5,088 bases of DNA from Bryobacteraceae bacterium (lineage in GTDB: Bacteria; Acidobacteriota; Terriglobia; Bryobacterales; Bryobacteraceae). Location of the stretch: positions 1 to 5,088 of the forward strand of contig JASHQT010000135.1 of NCBI GenBank assembly GCA_030039005.1, given 5' to 3'. A program made the position numbers and the translations under genes. Under the pieces are notes generated by a model. That model had not been told where the DNA came from. It saw nothing but the letters and a program-made list of their open reading frames with translations, and searched no databases. Position 1 is the first letter of the stretch, and every line of letters begins with the position of its first letter. Shown in pieces: positions 1 to 5,088 of the stretch.

Positions 1-1428
1 TCCCCGCATGGAGTGACAAATATCATTCCCGGAATGTCACGCCTCAAAATATCCGGAGCGACCGACACGGGAAGTCCGCAAGACACGTCTAACCAGACGT
101 TTATTATCTGGGACGCACCGACGCCAACGACGCTTGATGTGACGCTGGGTGCCACAGATCAGACCGGCAACGCCGCGTCGGGCACGATGAACTTCCAAGA
201 CGGAAGCACCTTCGGTGTTAGCGGGTCCATCACCGCGTCCGGTCAGGTGCTCGGTGGAAGCGGTAATTGCCAATTTACCGGATGGCCGTGGTCAGGACGG
301 CTTTGCGGAGATCCGATCGTCGCGAATTATTCCACTGTTCCGGCGACCAAACGCGGGCAGACTTTCACGTTTACCTCCGTGAGCGGCGGCAGCAGCCCGA
401 ATCCTACTTACTTTGAGGGTCGAACCTTCCAGTTAGCCCCTGAAAATTTAGCCGATACCTACGAGACTACCAGCAACACGATGACTTTGATCTACCGGCA
501 GGTTCCCGTGCTCGCAGCGACGGGCGGAACGGCTACGATCCTCACCGATAACAATTGGGTGAAAGGCCCCCGGAATCCGTCAGGGGAACTTGCCTTTAGC
601 TCACCCTACGGGAGTAATGATGGGAGCGAGAACCCAGGATGGGCATATGGCACTTCGGTTCTATGCTGGTACCTGCGCTGCGCCGGGGAACGGATCTATG
701 GCTGGTTGTCTTACAACAGCGGTTACGACGGACAGAAGCTCGGATTCACCGGGCCGAGCGCGAGCAACAACATCACAATTGGGAGCACCGACGTCAGCAA
801 CCAGCAGTTCATGAACCAGCATTTCGAGAATACTGGAATGGTCCCGGTATGGCACGCTAAGAACGCTGCGGACCTGGTGTGGAACCGCTGGCAGAAATAC
901 TCCTTCCAACCTCGGTTGAGTTCGCCTGACTACGGCCCGTACGTGGAATGCATGGCGGCTGGAGGCTCGCCGGGGAACATCCTATCCTGCATAAACGTCT
1001 CCGATGGTCCGCAGACGATCACGTTCAACCTCTCTCCGTATCTGGTCTCCGGCCAACAGATTATCGAGCAGATCTCGAATGACCATTCCATCGGCCCGGA
1101 CACGATCTTGAGCGCTGGGACCACCAGCGCCACACTCACGCTCCAGCCATACGACACGCCGACGTTTGTTTTCCCATCAAACTTCGCGGCAGAACTCCAG
1201 CAACCTTCGATCTCCGCACGGCTGGCTGACGTCGCGAACGCGACCGACATCGTGGTCCGGTGGTCGTACGACCGATACTACTTGGATGTGGCGGGAGATA
1301 CCTACGATTGCGGCACGGGCACCTGCACACCCTCTTGGGACCGAAACATCGGGACGATCTACTACCGACTGCTGTACCGCAATAGCAGTGGTCAGGTGAT
1401 CGCCACGAGTGATATTCTGCAACCGTAG
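1..1428 (+). CDS. C-terminal part of a probable exported beta-rich protein, function unknown (5' partial)
   Basis: The reading frame is open to the left edge, so the GTG at 13 is probably internal and the true start lies outside. About 475 residues are visible, ending at TAG 1426-1428. Numbering from the GTG at 13, the protein is rich in Gly, Ser, Thr, Asn and aromatic residues, has no membrane segment, and alternates short hydrophobic and polar stretches as beta-sandwich proteins do. There are eight cysteines in four close pairs: C86/C98, C218/C223, C313/C326 and C433/C438. This suggests local disulfides and hence export. Residues about 324-387 (from SCINVSDGPQTITFNLSPYL to DTPTFVF) resemble the small beta domain that closes many glycoside hydrolases; this is an impression, not an identification. 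A last beta module (about 399-471) contains the C433/C438 pair and aromatic-rich strands. No catalytic motif is recognised. It converges with the minus-strand genes and is not in their operon. It could be a carbohydrate-active enzyme, an adhesin or a surface protein. I am confident it is coding but not of its role. Confidence 0.8.
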   Translation, partial: SPHGVTNIIPGMSRLKISGATDTGSPQDTSNQTFIIWDAPTPTTLDVTLGATDQTGNAASGTMNFQDGSTFGVSGSITASGQVLGGSGNCQFTGWPWSGRLCGDPIVANYSTVPATKRGQTFTFTSVSGGSSPNPTYFEGRTFQLAPENLADTYETTSNTMTLIYRQVPVLAATGGTATILTDNNWVKGPRNPSGELAFSSPYGSNDGSENPGWAYGTSVLCWYLRCAGERIYGWLSYNSGYDGQKLGFTGPSASNNITIGSTDVSNQQFMNQHFENTGMVPVWHAKNAADLVWNRWQKYSFQPRLSSPDYGPYVECMAAGGSPGNILSCINVSDGPQTITFNLSPYLVSGQQIIEQISNDHSIGPDTILSAGTTSATLTLQPYDTPTFVFPSNFAAELQQPSISARLADVANATDIVVRWSYDRYYLDVAGDTYDCGTGTCTPSWDRNIGTIYYRLLYRNSSGQVIATSDILQP

Positions 1429-1957
1429 CGGATGTGGTGCTTCGACGCTGACGTCCCGCAGCGTAACTCCTTCCAGCAGCCGCCTACGCGTCGGCTTCGA
1501 CCAGTACCACAGGGCCAACATCGCGAAGGTCGGGAATGAGCACACGAGCCATGCGGCCCGGTCGCCGATCCAAGGCGTAAGAGATGTGGTGAGATGGCCC
1601 ACGACCTGCCCGGGAGTTGAGAAGCAGCATAGGATCAGCAGAAAGCCTCCGATGGTACGCGATGTAGCCGCGGGGGAAATCTGTTGCGCCGGCGACGCCA
1701 GAGGCAGAAGCAGAATCGGATAGTAGAACGCCCAGCTGGTCGGCGAGAACAAGCAGGAGAGCACAATGAAGCCACTGAGTTCCAGCGCGGCGGCGTTGCG
1801 CGACGGATTGGCGTTCCGGAACGCCAGCAACACTTGGCTCGCGAGCAGCGCGGCTTCAGTGGCTAAGACCACTGCCGATATCGCCAGGGAAGGGCCACCG
1901 GCCAGCCCAGGGAATGTCCAGCACTGCATTCAAGGAGTAATTTATGCGAGCCTGGTA
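1429..1957 (-). pseudogene. Decayed C-terminal fragment of a GT87-like (DUF2029) membrane mannosyltransferase
   Basis: On the minus strand an open frame from ATG 1929-1927 encodes hydrophobic segments at about residues 14-37, 50-78, 91-105 and 126-143. The segment LSCLFSPTSWAFYYPILLLP (bases about 1755-1696) matches the late SPxSW-x-x-Y-x-LLP signature of GT87/DUF2029 polyprenol-phosphate-dependent mannosyltransferases. That signature normally lies near the C-terminus of a protein of about 400 residues, so the N-terminal half is absent. A TGA (1932-1930) directly precedes the ATG. In the neighbouring frame, bases 1957-1901 read YQARINYSLNAVLDIPWAG, which resembles the NxSLNxxL motif that precedes these helices in the family. 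Dropping one C at about 1900 would join it to the main frame (GGPSLAISAVV). An in-frame TAG and TGA lie just upstream. At the other end the frame has no stop until 1177, well inside the antisense of the plus-strand gene, so the native stop also seems lost; in an adjacent frame a TAG follows a few codons after the last helix. The family is fairly clear to me. The frameshift is inferred. Confidence 0.6.
1445..1464 (+). terminator. Weak stem-loop after the plus-strand gene
   Basis: ACGCTG (1445-1450) and CAGCGT (1459-1464) form a perfect 6-bp inverted repeat with an 8-base loop, 17 bases after the stop codon of the plus-strand gene. No T-tract follows; only a pyrimidine-rich stretch (aactccttcc) is present. 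It could act as a weak or Rho-assisted end signal between convergent units, or be chance in GC-rich relic coding DNA. Confidence 0.25.
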
Positions 1958-2008
1958 CTAGACAGTACGCATGGCGGACGACCCTCAAGTGCTACGGCTT
2001 TGAACAAT

Positions 2009-2024
2009 CCGCTAGCTGTAGCGG
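2009..2024. repeat. Perfect 6-bp inverted repeat with tetraloop
   Basis: CCGCTA (2009-2014) and TAGCGG (2019-2024) pair perfectly around a GCTG loop, and a T-G wobble (2008/2025) could extend the stem. It lies in the non-coding spacer. No function is assigned, and chance is possible at this length. Confidence 0.35.
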
Positions 2025-2086
2025 GCACCAAAGCGCATCGAAGTGTACATCCGAAATGGATTAGCCGCGGCAACGCTTCGAGCGGC

Positions 2087-2117
2087 GTTAGTGTCTGTGG
2101 CGCTCGCGGACGCTAAC
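2087..2117 (-). terminator. Candidate stem-loop terminator downstream of the membrane glycosyltransferase gene
   Basis: GTTAGTGTC (2087-2095) pairs with GACGCTAAC (2109-2117) over 9 positions, with one T-G wobble and a 13-base loop. It is the longest stem in the spacer and begins about 32 bases after the stop codon of the minus-strand membrane-protein gene, a typical terminator position. No run of T follows on the minus strand, so it is not a canonical intrinsic terminator. It may instead protect the transcript's 3' end or be unrelated. Confidence 0.35.
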
Positions 2118-2149
2118 CTAGTCACCCGACGCTCAGTAGAGATCGGCTT

Positions 2150-3706
2150 CTAGGGAACCGAGCGCGGCTCTTCCACGCAGCTCGCAGTGGATCCCCGGTA
2201 GGCGGCGCGTAGCGCCACTGCGAACAGCAACAGCAGCAAAGCCGCCAGGAGCACTGCCGCCGGCCAGGGAAGGCCGAAGAGCGATGCTTTGAAAAGCCAG
2301 AGGTCAGGACGCAGCATGTTCACACTATTTTCCAACGACAACAGGTATCGATAGCCCGGGTCATTGACGTTTCCGTTTATTCCGGTCGAGAAAATATTTG
2401 GGAGGTCAACGACGACCATGGGAATCAGGTATCCCGTCCACCACTCGGTGCGGCCTTGCAAGTAATCCGAATAGCGTAGCCTGTAATACCGGCCAAGCGG
2501 GTATGCAACGGTCACCAGTTCGATCAAAAGACTAAGCACTACCAGTCCAACGGTAATTCGCCCCTTCCAGGTGCGCAGCCCCGCACGTCCACGGTCAAAT
2601 AAAACGGCTAGGGGCAGGACCAAAAGAGGCAACGTAGGAAGCAAAAATCGGGGTCCGAAACTGTCCCCGCCGTGCCATTCAGTATACTTCGCAAAGAAAA
2701 GGTAGGCAATCAAATTTACACCCAGCGCAAGGATGCACTCGTTCCTGAATCGCCGGTAGCAAACGATCCAGATCAGGGGCAAGGCCAAGACCCAGGGGAT
2801 GAAGGGAAGAACGCCAACCTCTCCGCTAATGAGTAGACCGCGCATCCCATTCAGGAGAGGATTCCCCAAGAGCTTTCCGATGGTTGGAAAAGCCAGTTGG
2901 TAACCCGTCTTTGAGACACTCCCAAATCTCGCCAAATTGGACTCGGCGATTAGGAGGAGAAAAACTCCCAGAGACAGTCCGGCCCAAAGCAGATTCTTGA
3001 TCATCTGGGAAACGGTAACGGAGCGCGACCTCCAGACCAATAGCGCGTAAGCGACGACTGCCGGCAGAAGAATGAGGCCGTAGATTCTGGAAGCGACCGC
3101 AAAACCGAAGCACGCGCCGGCGCCCAGCAAGGTGAGGGGGCGATCTTCCCGGCTTATTAAATAGCAGCAGCCCAGCAGCCCCAAGCTGAAATACGGCTCC
3201 GAACAAAAGGCCTTTACCCCGTGAACCCAAAACGGGGTGGCGAAAGCGTACACGAGCGCTGCGGTTGCCGCAGCCGGCCACGAGATCCCGATTTGATAAA
3301 GCCAGAGGGCCAGAAGCACAGGAACGGCCGCGGAAAACAGCCCGTGCAAAAATAGAACACTCATGCCGGTCAGCATCTTGCGATCTCGATGCAGCTTCGA
3401 TGCCGCCGCCGCACCCACGATGTAGGCTGGAACTACGGCAATCGAGGGACCGAGTCCGAAACCTGCGTACAAGCGTCCATCGACGCCGGGGACGCAATGG
3501 GGATTGCTGTCCAAGGGCCTACAAGGCGCCGCACTCAAGGTTCGTTCGGTGGCGATGGATTGCGTCACGTTGAACATCGCAAGTCCGTCCGCGCCTGCGA
3601 TTCGGCCGCTCGACGTTAGCAGATAGATCGCCGCAACGGAGAGATACAGCGCGATCCATTTGCGATGCAGCAAACTGGAGGCAGAAGGCTCAAAGGAGTG
3701 AGTCAT
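2150..3706 (-). CDS. Polytopic membrane protein, probable GT-C (GT39/PMT-like) glycosyltransferase
   Basis: This is a complete frame of 518 residues, from ATG 3706-3704 to TAG 2152-2150. About 11-12 hydrophobic segments can be seen, including about 17-32, 115-137, 142-160, 191-223, 236-254, 297-316, 322-340, 354-369, 383-403 and 478-500. After the first helix comes an extracytoplasmic loop with an acidic residue (A39-D40-G41), then GRLYAGFGLGPSIAVVPAY (77-95). This is the layout of GT-C enzymes, where a first-loop Asp acts in catalysis and the donor is a polyprenyl-phosphate sugar. FCSEP (167-171) follows a helix pair. EWHGGDSFGPRFLLPTLPLL (343-362) is a motif I associate with the uncharacterised GT39-like membrane proteins of Actinobacteria and Acidobacteria. 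The length suits GT-C proteins. The start gives a short polar N-terminus before helix 1; ribosome-binding potential is weak, with only AGGT 9 bases upstream. It lies 65 bp downstream of the GT2-methyltransferase gene and is probably in its operon. Specific donor and acceptor are unknown. It could instead be a flippase-like or inactive membrane partner. Confidence 0.75.
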   Translation of the reverse strand: MTHSFEPSASSLLHRKWIALYLSVAAIYLLTSSGRIAGADGLAMFNVTQSIATERTLSAAPCRPLDSNPHCVPGVDGRLYAGFGLGPSIAVVPAYIVGAAAASKLHRDRKMLTGMSVLFLHGLFSAAVPVLLALWLYQIGISWPAAATAALVYAFATPFWVHGVKAFCSEPYFSLGLLGCCYLISREDRPLTLLGAGACFGFAVASRIYGLILLPAVVAYALLVWRSRSVTVSQMIKNLLWAGLSLGVFLLLIAESNLARFGSVSKTGYQLAFPTIGKLLGNPLLNGMRGLLISGEVGVLPFIPWVLALPLIWIVCYRRFRNECILALGVNLIAYLFFAKYTEWHGGDSFGPRFLLPTLPLLVLPLAVLFDRGRAGLRTWKGRITVGLVVLSLLIELVTVAYPLGRYYRLRYSDYLQGRTEWWTGYLIPMVVVDLPNIFSTGINGNVNDPGYRYLLSLENSVNMLRPDLWLFKASLFGLPWPAAVLLAALLLLLFAVALRAAYRGSTASCVEEPRSVP

Positions 3707-3707
3707 T

Positions 3708-3735
3708 GTATTTAGACCTAGTTATTTACACCTAG
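3708..3735. repeat. Two abutting 14-bp direct repeats before the membrane-protein start codon
   Basis: On the plus strand 3708-3721 (gtatttagacctag) and 3722-3735 (ttatttacacctag) match at 12 of 14 positions and abut exactly. Read on the minus strand they are CTAGGT-N-TAAATA units that end one base before the ATG of the membrane glycosyltransferase gene. They are noticeably richer in A and T than the surroundings. The copy next to the gene supplies the only ribosome-binding-like AGGT. TAAATA could serve as a -10-like element, but no -35 match is evident. Possible roles are an operator for a dimeric repressor, a translational control element, or a slippage duplication. Confidence 0.5.
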
Positions 3736-3771
3736 TCAGGATGCGTTCCTGCACCAGTGGACGAAGCATGC

Positions 3772-5088
3772 TCAGATCGCTTGCTCTACGTGCTCGATAT
3801 TGTTATGGTCGCGCAGTTCCGCCGAATCCGGCACCTTGCGGCCGATCGCAATGATCGAGGTTTGTTCCCAAGGCAGATAACGATCAACACGCCGAATGAT
3901 CCAGACCAAACGGTCGAAATTCTTGAGCTGTACCCGGCTGATGGTTCTGCGCTTCAGGAGGGTTCCGTTGAGCCACCACCCCGGCCGCGAGGAGCGATTG
4001 AATCGAATCAGCCGCTCCACCTCAAAACCGGCGTCCATCATCCGCTGCCGTAACTGATCTTCCGAATATCGCAGGAAATGGCCTAGTTCTTCGTCAAGAC
4101 TGTTGTAGATACTTTGACCGCAGGGCACCAGAATGACAGCGCGGCCGCCATCTTGGAGCAAGGACCGGATATTTCGCAACGCGCCTGAAGCGTCTTCGAT
4201 GTGCTCCAGGACATTCAGGCAGACTACGGTGTCCATCTGGCCACGAAAGGCCTCATGGCCGTTGGGCAGCGCCGCATTGAGCTCCGCAACCTCTAGATTC
4301 GGCCGCTGGGAAAGGCTGTTCTTCAGCCGTTCGAGATGTTCGCGGTCGATGTCGGTCGCCACATATCGCTTCCGGCCTGGGAGAAGGATTCGCGTCAGAT
4401 TACCCATACCGGCGCCAATTTCCAGAACGCGTTTGCCCACATATGGCCGAATCGTGTCAGCCATCCAGCGATTGAAGTTCGTTGCGTTGGCGAAAGCGTC
4501 CAGCGTTACCTTGTCCTTGTCCACGTAGATATCGCCGGACAGAGTTGTCTTGAGGATGACCCAAAATGCATCGAAGGCATCCTTCAGGCCGATCTTTTTG
4601 CCGTCCTCATACGTGCGCCCGTTATAGCTGATGGGAGTTTCGTAAATGCGGGCCTGGCGTTTTGCCAGTTTAATGGTGATTTCCGGTTCGAAGCCGAAGC
4701 GCTGGCTGTGGATCGGAATGCTCTGGAGCAGGGGCGTGCGAAAGGCTTTGTAGCAAGTCTCCATATCCGTCAAGTTCAGGTCGGAGAATATGTTGCACAT
4801 CCCGGTGAGCAGATGGTTCGCCAGGGAGTGCCAGAAGTAGAGCACGCGGCGCTCACCGCTGTTTGCGAAACGTGAGCCGTACACTGCATCCGCCCGCCCG
4901 TCCAGCAGCGGTGCTAGAAGCTTGCCGTACTCGTTGGGGTTGTATTCCAGGTCGGCGTCTTGGATGACGGAGAACTCACCGCGCGCCTCGGCGATGGCGC
5001 GCCGGAGAGCAGCTCCCTTGCCTTGATTCCGGGAGGTCTTCAGCAGGCGAATCAGGCCGGGATATCTCTCCGAGACCGTTTCCACCTC
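3772..5088 (-). CDS. GT2 glycosyltransferase fused to a class I SAM-dependent methyltransferase (5' partial)
   Basis: The frame is open to the right edge and ends at TGA 3774-3772. The GTG at 5085 is probably internal, and roughly 60 N-terminal residues (first Rossmann strand) are outside. Numbering from that GTG, the GT2 domain spans 1 to about 180. It has NQGKG (20-24), the metal/nucleotide-binding DAD at 43-45 (QDADLEYNP), YGSRF (69-73), TDMETCYKAF (106-115) and RFGFEPEIT (129-137), all typical of polyprenyl-phosphate mannose/glucose synthases. The methyltransferase spans about 200-360: SAM motif I VLEIGAGMG (220-228), acidic residue D245 after the next strand, LNVLEHIED (290-298), and LVPCGQSIYNSLDEELGHFLRYS (319-341), abbreviated LVP...LDEELGH...RYS. 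A C-terminal tail with WWLNG (370-374) follows; I associate this tail with such fusions. No transmembrane helix pair is visible, so it should be cytoplasmic. The likely reaction is transfer of a sugar from a nucleotide donor to a polyprenyl phosphate, plus a methylation of unknown substrate. It is probably the upstream gene of the operon with the membrane glycosyltransferase. The domain calls are strong and the substrates unknown. Confidence 0.9.
   Translation of the reverse strand, partial: EVETVSERYPGLIRLLKTSRNQGKGAALRRAIAEARGEFSVIQDADLEYNPNEYGKLLAPLLDGRADAVYGSRFANSGERRVLYFWHSLANHLLTGMCNIFSDLNLTDMETCYKAFRTPLLQSIPIHSQRFGFEPEITIKLAKRQARIYETPISYNGRTYEDGKKIGLKDAFDAFWVILKTTLSGDIYVDKDKVTLDAFANATNFNRWMADTIRPYVGKRVLEIGAGMGNLTRILLPGRKRYVATDIDREHLERLKNSLSQRPNLEVAELNAALPNGHEAFRGQMDTVVCLNVLEHIEDASGALRNIRSLLQDGGRAVILVPCGQSIYNSLDEELGHFLRYSEDQLRQRMMDAGFEVERLIRFNRSSRPGWWLNGTLLKRRTISRVQLKNFDRLVWIIRRVDRYLPWEQTSIIAIGRKVPDSAELRDHNNIEHVEQAI

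Larger units (their letters stand above)
1958..2149. other. Non-coding spacer with several small inverted repeats
   Basis: No convincing gene lies between the GT87-like relic and the membrane-protein gene. The stretch holds at least three short inverted repeats, two of them described separately (2009-2024 and 2087-2117); the third is CGCT/AGCG around a 3-base loop at 2074-2084. A further small stem, GTACT/AGTAC, lies just left at 1955-1968. Frames are open here on both strands for about 50 codons, but no product is recognisable. It may be further decayed upstream sequence of the GT87-like gene, an intergenic repeat family, or a structured RNA. I cannot tell these apart. Confidence 0.4.

Noticed and set aside
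930..1250. A 106-codon minus-strand frame opposite the secreted-protein gene.
   Set aside because: It is an antisense shadow with no motif or convincing start signal.
1932..1961. AAGGAG (1932-1937) followed by ATG at 1944.
   Set aside because: The frame encodes only five residues (MRAWY) before TAG. A leader peptide would need a downstream plus-strand gene, and there is none.
1766..2116. A plus-strand frame of 116 codons starting at ATG 1766 with AGGAG at 1755-1759.
   Set aside because: The ribosome-binding match is good, but the first half is the exact antisense of the GT87-like relic and the product is a low-complexity Ala/Ser-rich chain with no recognisable feature. Only conservation in relatives would rescue it.
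2826..3497. A 223-codon minus-strand frame overlapping the membrane-protein gene.
   Set aside because: It lies in an alternative frame inside the hydrophobic gene, is Arg/Ser-rich and has no family resemblance. It is a shadow of GC-rich coding sequence.
4336..4875. A 179-codon plus-strand frame opposite the GT2-methyltransferase gene.
   Set aside because: It is fully antisense to clear GT2 and SAM-binding motifs and has no recognisable domain.
1..5088. Search for tRNA, rRNA, CRISPR arrays, transposase genes or terminal inverted repeats.
   Set aside because: Nothing matched by eye. The only direct repeat of note is the 14-bp pair at 3708-3735, and no spaced repeat series is present.

Overview
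The window looks like a GC-rich soil-type bacterial chromosome. My best guess is an Acidobacteriota member of the Solibacter/Bryobacter kind. That guess rests on general gene style (a large secreted beta-rich protein beside cell-surface glycosylation genes) and not on any marker gene, so it is weak. I see no tRNA, rRNA, CRISPR array, complete insertion sequence or phage gene.

Layout from left to right. (1) Bases 1-1428, plus strand: the C-terminal part of a large, probably exported beta-rich protein whose start lies left of the window. (2) About 1429-1957, minus strand: a decayed C-terminal fragment of a GT87-like (DUF2029) polytopic membrane mannosyltransferase. It has lost its N-terminal half, apparently carries a frameshift near 1900, and runs without a stop codon into the antisense of gene 1. 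(3) About 1958-2149: a spacer with several small inverted repeats and no convincing gene. (4) 2150-3706, minus strand: a complete 518-residue polytopic membrane protein resembling GT-C/GT39-type glycosyltransferases. (5) 3707-3771: a short AT-richer gap holding two abutting 14-bp repeats just before the start codon of gene 4. (6) 3772-5088, minus strand: a two-domain protein, GT2 glycosyltransferase (polyprenyl-phosphate hexose synthase type) followed by a class I SAM methyltransferase. Its first roughly 60 residues lie beyond the right edge.

The two intact minus-strand genes are probably co-transcribed, GT2-methyltransferase first and membrane protein second, 65 bp apart. The plausible joint role is lipid-linked sugar metabolism: the GT2 domain would load a sugar onto a polyprenyl phosphate at the cytoplasmic face, and a GT-C enzyme would use such a lipid-linked donor on the outer face of the membrane. 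The GT87-like relic next to them suggests the locus once carried a further GT-C enzyme. The acceptor molecule and the methylated substrate cannot be read from the sequence. I found no clear evidence of a wholly new system. The most unusual items are the relic, the promoter-proximal tandem repeat, the structured spacer and the cysteine-paired secreted protein.
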